Shown here in pieces: positions 37,254 through 48,240 of a stretch of DNA of 64,000 bases. The notes under the pieces were generated by a model. That model was not told where the DNA came from, did not search any database, and saw only the letters and a program-made list of their open reading frames with translations. The stretch's first letter is position 1. Every line of letters begins with the position of its first letter. Source of the stretch: Stenotrophomonas sp. 57 (GTDB taxonomy: Bacteria; Pseudomonadota; Gammaproteobacteria; Xanthomonadales; Xanthomonadaceae); NCBI RefSeq assembly GCF_030291075.1, contig NZ_CP127407.1:3966001-4030000 (forward strand). Reading direction: 5' to 3'. A program made the translations under genes and the position numbers.

Positions 37254-38984
37254 CTACGCCAACCGGTGCGTGCCTGCATAGGGTGGCGTATCCGGATAGT
37301 CACCACGGGCAAAACGGCCCTGCAGACCCTGCCACCAGGCCGGGTCGAACAGGTGCCGGTAGTGCTCGCGGAGCGCCGCCAGCTCGCCGGCAGGCAGGCC
37401 CATGAACGGGCCGAAGCGTTCGGGGAACACATCGCGCGGCCCCACATGGAACCAGGGCTCGTCGGCCATCGCCTCCTCCGGCGTGCGCGGCTGCGGCCAG
37501 GCACGAAACACGCAGTCGCTGACCAGGCACAGCTCGTCATAGTCGTAGAACACAGCGCGACCATGCCGCGATACGCCGAAGTTCTTCGGCAGCATGTCAC
37601 CGGGGAAGATGTTGTTGCGCGCCATGTCGGTGATCGCCTGCGCGTAGTCGAGTACCGCCGCGCGCACCGCCTCACCGCCCTGCTCGCGCAGGTACAGGTT
37701 CAATGGACGAAAGCGGCGTTGCACATAGCACAGCGCGATCTCCACCTCATCGCCATCGACGCGCACGCTCTGCGCGCATTGCTGCAGCAGTTCCTCCAGC
37801 AGCGCTGGTGCGAAGCGCTCACGCGGGAAGCGCAGGTGGCGATAGGGCTGTGCATCGAGCAGGCGGCCGACGCGATCGAGGTTGAACACCAGCGCGTACT
37901 TCTCTTCCACCTGCTGCCGCGACATCGCCTTGGGCCACGCGAAACGGTCGCGGATCAGCTTGAACACCAGCGGATAGCTGGGCAGGGTGAACACCGCCAT
38001 GACCATGCCCGGCGTGCCCTCGGCATGCACCAGCCGCTCCTGCGGATGCTCGTTGAAGTGGCGGAAGAAGGTGCGGTAGCGCTCGGTCTTGCCCTGCTTG
38101 GCGCGGCCCAGCACGGTGTAGATCTCATCGATGGGCTTGCCCGGCAGCAGACTGCGCAGGAACACCACCGCGTCGCCGACCGTGGCCAGGTTGGCCTGGA
38201 AATAGCTGCGCGACACGCCGAACAGATGGGCCACGTCGCGGCGCCGGGTCAGTACCGCATCGGCGCGCAGGCCGCGCTCGTCGTTGACCAGCGCGATCAC
38301 GCACGGCGAGAAGCGATGCTCGCCGAACACGCGGCCGACCAGGTAGGCGCGGCGCTCGCGATAGAACACGGTGTCGAGCAGCTCGATGCTGCGCACCGGC
38401 GTATCGCCCCAATGGGCAAGGTCATCCTGCAGGCGCACCGCGATCGCCGCGGCACAGCGCAGCTGGTGCGCATAGGGGATATCGAACCGGTAATCGGCCA
38501 GCACCCGCTGCAGCGCCTCCACCGGCCGCGTCGGTGAAACGGCGTAGGTATGCCGCGCGACCGGATGGGTGATGGCGTCCGAGGGCTCGACATCGAAGGC
38601 GATGAACTCCAGCGCCGGATCTACGCCACGGGTGGCGAACAGGCGCCGTGACAGTGTGTTGTAGAAGGTCTTGTACAGCTCGGCATCGATCGGGCCCTGC
38701 AGCAGCGCGCTGTACTGTGCATGCACCTGCAGCCAGAGCGTGCGTTCGCCGATCCGTTCGCCGGCAAGGCGGCGCAGCGTATCCATCTGCTCGGCGACGC
38801 ACAGGTCGTACAGCGCGATGCGCTCGACTGCATCCCGGCGGGCACCGGCCCAGTCGCGCTGCTCGAAGCGCTGCCGCGCACGGGCGGTGATCGCCGCGAA
38901 GCGGGCGTGGTACTGCTCGAAACCATCGCGGATGACGTTGGCAATGCGCGTCGCCAGCTCGGCAGCGATGTCAGGCTCGGACAT
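37254..38984 (-). CDS. aceK: Isocitrate dehydrogenase kinase/phosphatase
   Basis: A 576-residue protein of normal AceK length, with [20 protein letters not shown] in the regulatory half and the atypical kinase ATP loop [18 protein letters not shown]. The catalytic region has [18 protein letters not shown] and FYDYDELC. AceK switches isocitrate dehydrogenase off by phosphorylation so that carbon enters the glyoxylate shunt. The ATG at 38984 is chosen; 11 upstream codons are unsupported. In E. coli it follows aceBA; no glyoxylate genes are seen here, but a monomeric isocitrate dehydrogenase gene lies 2.8 kb away. Confidence 0.96.
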   Translation of the reverse strand: MSEPDIAAELATRIANVIRDGFEQYHARFAAITARARQRFEQRDWAGARRDAVERIALYDLCVAEQMDTLRRLAGERIGERTLWLQVHAQYSALLQGPIDAELYKTFYNTLSRRLFATRGVDPALEFIAFDVEPSDAITHPVARHTYAVSPTRPVEALQRVLADYRFDIPYAHQLRCAAAIAVRLQDDLAHWGDTPVRSIELLDTVFYRERRAYLVGRVFGEHRFSPCVIALVNDERGLRADAVLTRRRDVAHLFGVSRSYFQANLATVGDAVVFLRSLLPGKPIDEIYTVLGRAKQGKTERYRTFFRHFNEHPQERLVHAEGTPGMVMAVFTLPSYPLVFKLIRDRFAWPKAMSRQQVEEKYALVFNLDRVGRLLDAQPYRHLRFPRERFAPALLEELLQQCAQSVRVDGDEVEIALCYVQRRFRPLNLYLREQGGEAVRAAVLDYAQAITDMARNNIFPGDMLPKNFGVSRHGRAVFYDYDELCLVSDCVFRAWPQPRTPEEAMADEPWFHVGPRDVFPERFGPFMGLPAGELAALREHYRHLFDPAWWQGLQGRFARGDYPDTPPYAGTHRLA

Positions 38985-39039
38985 GCGTGGCTCACCCGGT
39001 AGGACCGGCTTCACCATACGCTGGCGTGGGGTGGCTTGT

Positions 39040-39136
39040 GTAGAGCCGAGCCCATGCTCGGCTGATCCAGGCAGGAGCAGCCGAGCATGGCTCGGCTCTA
39101 CAGTTGCAAAGCGCAGCCGGGTGGGCCCGGCTCTAC
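39040..39136. repeat. REP triplet between aceK and the roadblock genes
   Basis: GTAGAGCCGAGC-CCAT-GCTCGGC at 39040-39063, its mirror ending GGCTCTAC at 39078-39101, and a third unit CAGCCGGG/CCCGGCTCTAC at 39114-39136. The first two form a textbook GTAG...CTAC dimer. Confidence 0.8.
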
Positions 39137-39149
39137 GGAAGCCGGTGGC

Positions 39150-39509
39150 TCAGATCGCCAGCTCGGCCTCCACGTCCTGCACCTTGCGCCGGGCCAATGC
39201 CAGGTTGGACTTGGTACGGTCCAGCACGATGTAGAAGAACAGTCCCTTCTTCTTCGCCACCGGGCGCATGATGTGGTACGCCTTGCCCAGCGAAATGAGG
39301 ATGTCCTCGATCGTGTCGTTGAGGTTCAGCGATGCAGCAGTCTTCATCTTGGCGCGGATCACTTCGGTGTTGCCGGCGGCGGCCACTTCCATGTCCATGC
39401 CGGCACCGGCTTCGCCCAGCAGCATGCCGCTTTCGTAGTCGACCAGCGCCACGGCCTGCGCGCCGTCGATGCCCATCAGTGCGTTCAACGATTCAGTCAA
39501 TCCAGCCAC
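39150..39509 (-). CDS. Roadblock/LC7-like protein
   Basis: A 119-residue soluble protein with a profilin-like roadblock fold: AGLTESLNALMGIDGAQAVA, then VDYESGMLLGEAG and the helix NTEVIRAKMKTAASLNLNDT. It is the last gene of a four-gene unit with a second roadblock protein and a small GTPase. In such systems (for example MglAB), roadblock proteins act as GTPase-activating or scaffold partners. It starts 52 bp after the previous gene. Domain call by pattern; function by context. Confidence 0.75.
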   Translation of the reverse strand: MAGLTESLNALMGIDGAQAVALVDYESGMLLGEAGAGMDMEVAAAGNTEVIRAKMKTAASLNLNDTIEDILISLGKAYHIMRPVAKKKGLFFYIVLDRTKSNLALARRKVQDVEAELAI

Positions 39510-39561
39510 GTCGCTCCCCTTTCAGGAATGGTTCGAGCCCCACGTTTCCCTGCGGACGGGC

Positions 39562-39978
39562 TCACGATCCGCCGAGTTCGGCCAGGATCGCCTGGCCACA
39601 TTCCCTGCTCTGCCACAGCACCTGGCCGATCACGGTGCGCTGGTCGCAGGCCGCCATCAGCAGCAGCGGCGCGCGTCCTTCGGCCTGGACCGCCAGCATC
39701 AGCACCTTGCCGCCTGCGGCCTCCAGCATCAGCGTCTGCAGATCGCCCAGTACCAGTTCGCGCCCTACCGCTGCGGCCAGAGCCAGCATCGCGCTGGTCA
39801 TCGCCGCCAGCCGCTCGCCGCGCCCCTCGGCACCGGCGCTGACCAGGGCAAAGCCATCGACACTGGCCAGCACTACCGTGCGCACGCCTTCGACCCGCTG
39901 CCGCAGGTCCTGCAGCAGCGGCTGCAGGCGCTCACGCTGGCCGGCGTCAGGCAGTACCGCCACCTGCCCGTCAGCCAT
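39562..39978 (-). CDS. Roadblock/LC7 domain protein
   Basis: A 138-residue protein with a typical roadblock core: LRQRVEGVRTVVLASVDGFALV then RGERLAAMTSAMLALAAAVG and GGKVLMLAVQAEG (read in parts, about residues 25-115). It overlaps the end of the GTPase gene by 8 bases, so the two are made together and probably bind. It is the better match to MglB-type GTPase partners of the two roadblock genes here. Confidence 0.85.
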   Translation of the reverse strand: MADGQVAVLPDAGQRERLQPLLQDLRQRVEGVRTVVLASVDGFALVSAGAEGRGERLAAMTSAMLALAAAVGRELVLGDLQTLMLEAAGGKVLMLAVQAEGRAPLLLMAACDQRTVIGQVLWQSRECGQAILAELGGS

Positions 39979-40519
39979 GCGCGGCCACCAGTGCGTGCGC
40001 TTCCATCTCGCCCATCAATACATCCATCAGCAGCAATCCCTGTTCGCGGTCGCGGGCATCCACCGCCAGCAAGGGCAGCGGCTGATCATCGAGGCGGGCA
40101 CGTGCGGCCCAGTCGTCCACGGCCGCCTGCGGCGCCTGGTCCAGGTGGGTGATGGCCACCACCAGCGCCAACGACGATGCGAACGGGCGCAGTACCTGCA
40201 GGTAGTCTTCCAGTTCGGCAGCCACGCCCGCGCGGCGCGCATCCAGCAGCAGCACGGCGCCGCGTGCGCCCTGCAGCAGGATCGGCCACAGGAAGTCGAA
40301 GCGCTGCTGGCCCGGCGTACCATACAGGCGCAGCCGCTCGCCGTTGGGCAGGTCGATGTCGGCATAGTCCAGCGCCACGGTGGTGGAGGCCTTGTCGGCA
40401 CCGAACCGATCGCTGTTGGCCACATCGGTATCCACCACTGCGCCGGCCGCGATGCTGCGCACCAGGGTCGACTTGCCGCTGCCCATGCCGCCCAGCACCA
40501 CCACCTTGTGCTCACGCAT
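39971..40519 (-). CDS. MglA-like small GTPase
   Basis: A 182-residue Ras-like GTPase. P-loop GGMGSGKST (about residues 10-18), switch I with the Thr pair ASTTVALDYADI, switch II YGTPGQQRF, and a base-recognition loop THLD in place of N/T-K-x-D. The switch II motif has T-P-G-Q instead of D-x-x-G-Q, a feature of the bacterial group associated with roadblock partners. It likely works as a nucleotide-dependent switch with the two roadblock proteins; polarity or type IV pili are possible outputs, but nothing here fixes that. Overlaps both neighbours by 8 bases. Confidence 0.88.
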   Translation of the reverse strand: MREHKVVVLGGMGSGKSTLVRSIAAGAVVDTDVANSDRFGADKASTTVALDYADIDLPNGERLRLYGTPGQQRFDFLWPILLQGARGAVLLLDARRAGVAAELEDYLQVLRPFASSLALVVAITHLDQAPQAAVDDWAARARLDDQPLPLLAVDARDREQGLLLMDVLMGEMEAHALVAAHG

Positions 40520-41474
40520 TGCGCTCGCTCCCGCGCAGGTGCCGCCACAGGCGGGCGAGCAGGCCGCTTTCCGTGCCGGCGGTGCGCACAGCCATGGGCG
40601 TCGCTGGGGCGGCCTGCAGCTGCGCGTAACCGCACAGGTAAGCGGCATGGATGAAGTCGCGCACGGCCGCAGGCGGCAGATCAAGCAGCATCGCGCACTC
40701 GTCCACCGTGCACGCGCGCTTGAGCAGCAGCGAGCACAGGCGGAAGCCATCGTGGTCATGGCCCAGCACGCGGAAGTCGGGCCAGCGCAGCAGCTTCACC
40801 GCAGCACTGCGCAGGCGCTCGTCCAGCGCCTGCCAATGGCGGCTGCGTTGTGCCCACTGCCACAGCAACGGCCGCAGTGGCTGGCGTGGCCGTTCGCCAC
40901 CCAGGGCCTGCAGGCGCGCCGCTGTCAGAGCATCGAGCTGCAGGCGCTCGAAGGCATCAGCCAAGCGTTCCACCAGCGCAGCGGCAGGCTCCTGCAGCAA
41001 CACGGCCTGGTCCTGTTCCAGATCCATCAGCAGCAGCGGCTCGCCTGCGTCACCCAGCAATGCCTGGCCCTGGCGCAGCGGCAGCCGCTGGCGCAGAAGG
41101 CGGGTGATGGCGTGTGCACCATCGGCCAGGCGGATCGGTGCAGGTGCGTGCATGGCCAGCGGCTCCGTGGGCAACTGCATGCCGCGCAGCGCGCGGCCGA
41201 TGGCACCGTCATCAAGTACGTCCTGGTGGCCATCGCCGTCGCGCAGCTGGCCGCCGAGGTCCTCGATCCAGCACTGCAACCGCGGGCGCTGCTGGCGCAT
41301 GCGCAGGGCCGCATTGCGCAGCGCCGGCGTATCGCGGATGACCAGCAGATCGCAGTCATCCAGATCCTGGCTGCGGCGGATCTGCCCATCGGGCAGCGCC
41401 GACGCCACGCGCAGCCGTTGCAGCAGGGCCTGCTCGCCCTGGATGTCGGTTCCCACTACCAGCACGCGTGCCAT
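40512..41474 (-). CDS. Protein of unknown function heading the GTPase/roadblock unit
   Basis: A 320-residue soluble protein. The start MARVLVVGTDIQGEQALLQR resembles a receiver or Rossmann-type strand, then LDDCDLLVIRDT. The middle is helical and Leu/Gln-rich. The end (ECAMLLDLPPAAVRDFIHAA followed by YLCGYAQL) looks like a small winged-helix or DUF-type helical module. It is first in the operon and overlaps the GTPase start by 8 bases, so it may be the sensor or effector of the switch. ATG at 41474 is preferred over one 7 codons upstream. No family named. Confidence 0.7.
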   Translation of the reverse strand: MARVLVVGTDIQGEQALLQRLRVASALPDGQIRRSQDLDDCDLLVIRDTPALRNAALRMRQQRPRLQCWIEDLGGQLRDGDGHQDVLDDGAIGRALRGMQLPTEPLAMHAPAPIRLADGAHAITRLLRQRLPLRQGQALLGDAGEPLLLMDLEQDQAVLLQEPAAALVERLADAFERLQLDALTAARLQALGGERPRQPLRPLLWQWAQRSRHWQALDERLRSAAVKLLRWPDFRVLGHDHDGFRLCSLLLKRACTVDECAMLLDLPPAAVRDFIHAAYLCGYAQLQAAPATPMAVRTAGTESGLLARLWRHLRGSERNA

Positions 41475-41616
41475 CGGTGTTCCCCGTGCGGCCACCTCCC
41501 CGGTGGCCTCGCGTCGCCAAGGCTAGGACATCGCCAGCGGCAGCCGTCGTGATCGACTGCTCAGATTGAGGGCGGTTGCAGACCGTGTCCTATCGGTTCT
41601 GCGACGGCCATCGCGG

Positions 41617-41630
41617 GCAAGTTTCATGCC
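41617..41630 (-). promoter_or_regulatory. Sigma-54-like promoter element upstream of the GTPase operon
   Basis: On the minus strand GGCATGAAACTTGC has GG and GC ten bases apart, as in -24/-12 promoters (GGCACG-N4-TTGC). It lies about 145 bp before the first start codon. The flanks also make an inverted repeat GGGCA/TGCCC, so a hairpin or operator is an equal possibility. Confidence 0.25.
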
Positions 41631-41730
41631 CTCTTGACGGCATTACGACGGCTGACGGATTTCACGGTTCTGGACGCTGGGGGGATGGGGTCGGAGCCCT
41701 CTGCGGGCAGCGGGGTCCGCCCCCCGGAGG

Positions 41731-41761
41731 CAAAAAAGAAACCCGCGCCGAAGCGCGGGTT
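41731..41761 (-). terminator. Intrinsic terminator of icd
   Basis: On the minus strand the arms AACCCGCGC / GCGCGGGTT close on a TTCG tetraloop, followed by TCTTTTTTG. It begins about 25 bp after the icd stop. Confidence 0.92.
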
Positions 41762-41786
41762 CCGGGGTCAAGCGGGCGACGGGGGA

Positions 41787-44369
<2,583 letters not shown>

Positions 44370-44882
44370 TTACTTGACCTCGAACTCCTGCGGCGTTCCA
44401 GCCGCCTTGCCATCGACCATGACCTCGGCGCGGTACTTGCCGGCCGGCCAGCCCTTTGCATTCTTGAACGTAACGTTGGTGGTCTCCGCGCCGCTGGCAT
44501 TCAGGGTCGCAGTCTGTTCGCCGGCCACCTGGCCGTCCTGGAAGGTCAGCTTGGCACGGACATTGACGTTGTTGGCGGCGCCATCGGTCTTGACCGAGAC
44601 GATGACGTCATCCTTCGGCGAGAACAGTGCAGCCGGAGCGACCGACTTGTCGGCGGCCGCGGTCTTGCCCACGGTGACGGTGGAGACGCTGACCGCAGCA
44701 GCTTCCGCCATCGGCGGCGGTGCACCGGTCATCGGTGCCGGCGCTGCCGGCTCGGCCGGGGCCGTGGCGGCCGGAGCCGCGTTGGTGTCGGTCGACTCTT
44801 CCTTCTTCTTGCAACCGACCAGGGCAACGCTGCCCAGCAGGGCGGCGATCAGGGCGGTCTGGAGCGGGGTGGTCTTGATCAT
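44370..44882 (-). CDS. Predicted lipoprotein with Ig-like domain
   Basis: A 170-residue protein. Signal peptide with lipobox ALVGC-KKKEE, so lipid-anchored; the residue after Cys is Lys, favouring the outer membrane. An Ala/Pro-rich spacer (about residues 33-60) is followed by a beta-sandwich-like domain with VIVSVKTDGAANNVNVRAKL and GWPAGKYRAEVMVDGKAAGT, the pattern of proteins that strengthen a cargo or wall contact. It follows a LysM gene on the same strand after 45 bp, so both may act at the cell wall. Specific role unknown. Confidence 0.8.
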   Translation of the reverse strand: MIKTTPLQTALIAALLGSVALVGCKKKEESTDTNAAPAATAPAEPAAPAPMTGAPPPMAEAAAVSVSTVTVGKTAAADKSVAPAALFSPKDDVIVSVKTDGAANNVNVRAKLTFQDGQVAGEQTATLNASGAETTNVTFKNAKGWPAGKYRAEVMVDGKAAGTPQEFEVK

Positions 44883-44927
44883 TCGGGGTTCCTCCCAGGG
44901 ATTGTCGGACGGCGTTCGATCGCCGGC

Positions 44928-45221
44928 TTACTTCGGCGGCAGCTTCAGGGTCTGGCCCGGGAAAATCTTGTCCGGGTCGTCGAGCACGTCGCGGTTGGCT
45001 TCGAAGATCTTTTTCCAGGCGTTGGCGTCGCCCAGATGCTGCTTGGCGATCTTCGAGAGTGAGTCGCCCTTCTGCACGGTGTAGGTGCCACCGCTGACGA
45101 TCTCGGCGGTGCTGTCCACCGAAGCGCTGACGCCGGAGAAGTCCGCCTTCGGCACCTGCTCGGCGGTACTGTCGACGCTGGCACTGACGCCGGAGAAATC
45201 GGCTTTCTTCTCGGTACTCAT
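44928..45221 (-). CDS. LysM-domain protein with duplicated amino-terminal motif
   Basis: A 97-residue protein without a signal peptide. The amino half has two copies of KADFSGVSASVDSTAE in tandem (about residues 6-21 and 25-40). The carboxy half is one LysM domain: YTVQKGDSLSKIAKQHLGDA then IFEANRDVLDDPDKIFPGQT and LKLP. LysM binds peptidoglycan or related sugars. The architecture resembles the potassium-binding Kbp/YgaU proteins minus most of the BON domain; the repeated motif may be what is left of BON. It is cotranscribed with the lipoprotein gene. Confidence 0.88.
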   Translation of the reverse strand: MSTEKKADFSGVSASVDSTAEQVPKADFSGVSASVDSTAEIVSGGTYTVQKGDSLSKIAKQHLGDANAWKKIFEANRDVLDDPDKIFPGQTLKLPPK

Positions 45222-45375
45222 CCACAACTCCCGTCTGCATGACTACGTGGCTCGCACGGTGCCATGGCGGTTGTTAAACGGGGATGGTGCGGATGTGAAG
45301 CCGCCCCGGGGGGCGGCTGAACAATCGGGGCGGACGGTGGCCGCTGCGCTTGCCGGGCGTGGCCCGGCGCCAGCC

Positions 45376-45396
45376 GTAACCGCCTGTGGCGGTTAC
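45376..45396. repeat. Hairpin at the queF stop codon
   Basis: Perfect 9-bp arms GTAACCGCC and GGCGGTTAC with a TGT loop cover the queF stop codon. No T-run follows on the minus strand. A second GC palindrome (GCCGCCCC/GGGGCGGC) lies at about 45300-45317, before the LysM gene. Either could end or pause transcription. Confidence 0.45.
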
Positions 45397-46211
45397 TGGC
45401 GCAGCTCGCGGTACGTCGCCGCCGGGGCGACGATGCCGGGGCTGGCGCGCCACGGGTTGATGTCCAGGCCCCCACGGCGGGTATAGCGAGCTTCCACTTC
45501 CAGCCATTGCGGCTGGCAGCGCGCAGACACCTCGCTGAAGATCCGCTCAACGCATTGCTCGTGGAACTCGGCGTGTTCGCGGTAGCTGACCAGATAGCGC
45601 AACAGGCCAGCACGATCGATCCTCGGCCCGCGGTAGCGCAGGCTGACTGTCGCCCAGTCCGGCTGGCCGGTCACCGGGCAGTTGGACTTCAGCAGTGCCG
45701 AGACCAAGGTCTCCTCCACCACTTCACCAGCATCGGCCGAGAGGAAGTCGGCCTGCGGCGGACCGTAGCAGTCGATCTCCAGCTCCAGCCCGTCGATGGA
45801 TTCACCGAGCGGCGTCTCGCGCAGGCCCGGCAGGCCGAACTCGACCTGGACCGGCGCACCGGCGCAGGCCGACAGATCCGCCACGACGCGCGCGCGCAGC
45901 GCCTCGGCGCTGTCGATACGGGTGCTGTTGAGGGAGTTGAGGTACAGCTTCAACGACTTCGATTCGATCAGCCGCGGCGAGGTGCACGGCACCTGCACGG
46001 TGGCGACGGCGACCTGCGGCTTGCCACGCGGGTCGAGCCAGCTCAGCTCAAAGGCATGCCAGCGGTCGTGGCCGACGAACGGCAGCGCGGCATCGTCGAG
46101 GCCGATCTCGGCGCGGGCGCCGCTGCGGGGGATGGGAAACAGCAGGCCGGGATCGTACTGCGACGGGTAACTGACCTCGCGACCGAGGCTGGAATCCTGT
46201 GGGGTGTTCAT
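45393..46211 (-). CDS. queF: NADPH-dependent 7-cyano-7-deazaguanine reductase
   Basis: A 272-residue enzyme of the long (two T-fold) QueF type that reduces preQ0 to preQ1 in queuosine synthesis. The QueF motif [11 protein letters not shown] (about residue 85) and the catalytic Cys in [13 protein letters not shown] (about 187) are present. Start at 46211 gives the standard amino end. Single gene; the composite palindromic element begins about 40 bp upstream of it. Confidence 0.96.
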   Translation of the reverse strand: MNTPQDSSLGREVSYPSQYDPGLLFPIPRSGARAEIGLDDAALPFVGHDRWHAFELSWLDPRGKPQVAVATVQVPCTSPRLIESKSLKLYLNSLNSTRIDSAEALRARVVADLSACAGAPVQVEFGLPGLRETPLGESIDGLELEIDCYGPPQADFLSADAGEVVEETLVSALLKSNCPVTGQPDWATVSLRYRGPRIDRAGLLRYLVSYREHAEFHEQCVERIFSEVSARCQPQWLEVEARYTRRGGLDINPWRASPGIVAPAATYRELRQ

Positions 46212-46252
46212 GGTGGGCATTGTATCGCGCGAAGGGCGGGCCTTCGGCCGGA

Positions 46253-46727
46253 CCGGCCAACGGCGGAGCCCCTCCGTGGTGGTTCAGGCACGATCTCGGG
46301 GTCGGCCGGGAGGGTGGGTTGGCTGGGGGCCGCTGCAAGTACGTCCATGTAAGCTCGGTCGCCGCATCCATGCGGCTCACGCCCCCAGCCAACCCACCCT
46401 CCCGGCCACGGACAATTTCTCGCGCCACCACGGGAAAGATCAGGAAAATCAAAATCAAAAACCGATCCTTCAGACGTTCCTGACGCCTGCCGTGTCGACC
46501 AAGGTCGACCCCCACCAGAAGCAGGATGTCGTTCCGACAGCCGCGGGAAACTGTCGAAGGCGGGGTGGGTCCGGTTGAGGGGGTGTCCGCGGCATGGATG
46601 CCGCGGCCAAGCCCCCAGGGATGGGTTTACGGCGTCCCCCTCAACCGGACCCACCCCGCCATCCCACGGAATGCCCGCTTTTGTCGTTGACGTTGATTTA
46701 GGCGGGTGCAGGGCTGCAAGCCCTGCC
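46253..46727. repeat. Composite palindromic element, copy 1
   Basis: Order left to right: CCGTGGTGG; palindrome A with perfect 27-bp arms (46304-46330 and 46381-46407) around a 50-base core; CCACCACGG (46425-46433); GTCGACC-AA-GGTCGAC (46494-46509); GGGAAACTGTCG (46545-46556); palindrome B with perfect 25-bp arms (46559-46583 and 46636-46660) around a 52-base core; GCAGGGC-TGCAA-GCCCTGC (46706-46727). The same order recurs at 62434-62950. Open frames across it are shadows. It fills the 524-bp gap between queF and the amidohydrolase gene. Confidence 0.85.
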
Positions 46728-46735
46728 GGAAACCC

Positions 46736-48055
46736 TCAGCCAGCAGGAGTGCCGGCACCGTGCAGATAATCCAGGCTCACCTGCAGCAACGCGCGCAATC
46801 CCACATCCAGGGCCTTCTCATCCAGCAGGAACTTCGGCGAATGATTCGCCGGCGCCGTCGCCGGGTCGATGCCCACGCTGGTCGAACCCACGAAGAAGAA
46901 CATGCCCGGCACTTCCTTCGCATACAGCGAAAAATCTTCCGCGCCCATCTGCAACGGCGGCTCGTACACGTTGTCCTTGCCCACCACCGCCTGCAGGCTC
47001 GGCAGCATCTTCGCGGTCAGCGCCGGGTCGTTCACCGTGGCCGGGTTGCCTTCCGACTCGTAGATGTCGGTCACCGCCTTGCCACCATGCGCGGCCGCGG
47101 TGTGCTCGGCCACGTTGCGCAGGTCGGCGAAGATCTGCTGGCGCATGCCTTCGTCGAAGGTGCGGATGGTGCCGACCATCTCCACTTCGTCGGGAATGAT
47201 GTTGTAACGGATGCCACCGTTGATCGCGCCGAAGGTCAGCACCGCCGGCTGCTTGGACAGGTTGGCGCGGCGGCTGACGATGGTCTGCGCGGTGCCGACC
47301 AGATCGGCGGTGGCCACGATCGGGTCAACACCGTTCCACGGCGCCGAGCCATGCGTCTGGCGACCGATCACCTTGATGCCGAAACGATCCGAGGCGGCCA
47401 TCAGCGGGCCACCGCGCACCGCGATCTGCCCGGCCTGCACACTGGAGAACACGTGCAGCCCGAACACTGCCTCCGGCTTGAAGTCGGCGAACAGGCCTTG
47501 CTTCAGCATCAGTGCGGCGCCGCCCTCTTCCGGCGGCGGCGCGCCTTCTTCGGCCGGCTGGAAGATCAGCATCACCTGGCCCGGCAGGTCCTTCTTCATC
47601 GACACCAGCGCCTCGGCCACGCCCAGCAGGGTGGCGGTGTGTGCGTCATGGCCGCAGGCATGCATCACGCCCACGGTCTGCCCGCGGTACTGGTCGGTGG
47701 CCTTGGACGCAAACGGCAGCCCGGTCTGCTCGGTCACCGGCAGCGCGTCCATGTCCGCGCGCAGGGCAATCTTCGGGCCCGGCTTGCCGCCCTCGATGAT
47801 CGCCACCACGCCGTGATGGGCGATGCCGGTCTTCGGCTTCAGCCCCATCGCACGCAGGCGCTTGGCGACCTCGGCCGAGGTGCGCGCCTCGCGGTTGGAC
47901 AGCTCCGGGTGCTGGTGGAAGTCGCGGCGCCATTCGACCACCTGGGCCTGCAGGCGCTGCGCGGCGGCGGTCACTTCCGGGCGTTGCCCGTCCTGGGCAT
48001 GGGCAAGCGCCGGCAGGGCCAGCAGCAGGGCGGACAGCAGCAGCGAACGGCGCAT
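46736..48055 (-). CDS. Exported M20 family amidohydrolase
   Basis: A 439-residue zinc peptidase/amidohydrolase. Signal peptide MRRSLLLSALLLALPALAHA, cleavage before QDG, so periplasmic. The M20D active-site blocks are complete: ALRADMDALPV, HACGHDAHTA (metal ligands and catalytic Asp), FQPAEEG (catalytic Glu and ligand), and MGAEDFSLYA. Relatives hydrolyse N-acyl amino acids, hippurate or indole-acetyl amino acids. The 30 upstream codons in frame are not used because they would bury the signal peptide. Divergent from the efflux operon across 185 bp. Substrate unknown. Confidence 0.93.
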   Translation of the reverse strand: MRRSLLLSALLLALPALAHAQDGQRPEVTAAAQRLQAQVVEWRRDFHQHPELSNREARTSAEVAKRLRAMGLKPKTGIAHHGVVAIIEGGKPGPKIALRADMDALPVTEQTGLPFASKATDQYRGQTVGVMHACGHDAHTATLLGVAEALVSMKKDLPGQVMLIFQPAEEGAPPPEEGGAALMLKQGLFADFKPEAVFGLHVFSSVQAGQIAVRGGPLMAASDRFGIKVIGRQTHGSAPWNGVDPIVATADLVGTAQTIVSRRANLSKQPAVLTFGAINGGIRYNIIPDEVEMVGTIRTFDEGMRQQIFADLRNVAEHTAAAHGGKAVTDIYESEGNPATVNDPALTAKMLPSLQAVVGKDNVYEPPLQMGAEDFSLYAKEVPGMFFFVGSTSVGIDPATAPANHSPKFLLDEKALDVGLRALLQVSLDYLHGAGTPAG

Positions 48056-48240
48056 CGCAATCTCCACAACAAGGGGTTCCAGCTGAATGTAGGGCAACAC
48101 CGGCGCTACGGGAACCACCGGCGCCTCACCCGGTCTTAGCGCCCGTCCCATCCGTCATGCAGGAAACGTGATGTGGCACAGGTATGCTTTGCGCATTGTC
48201 CCGGGGTCCCGCCCGGTCCAGCCCTCTCGGAGTCCTCGTA

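Larger units (their letters stand above)
41475..41786. other. 312-bp gap between the GTPase operon and icd
   Basis: It holds the upstream region of the operon to its left (both genes are on the minus strand), including a sigma-54-like element at 41617-41630, a G-rich repeat-like stretch GGGGTCGGAGCCC ... GGGGTCCGCCCC at about 41687-41725, and the icd terminator at 41731-41761. No gene is seen. Confidence 0.5.

Noticed and set aside
39040..39136. REP triplet considered as a terminator for the roadblock operon or aceK
   Set aside because: The stems lack T-runs and both flanking genes are on the minus strand; the units match the dispersed REP family.
46199..46654. Several open frames across composite element copy 1
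   Set aside because: They read through the palindromes, differ in each frame, and carry no ribosome-binding site. Proteins of this kind are typical mis-annotations over repeats.
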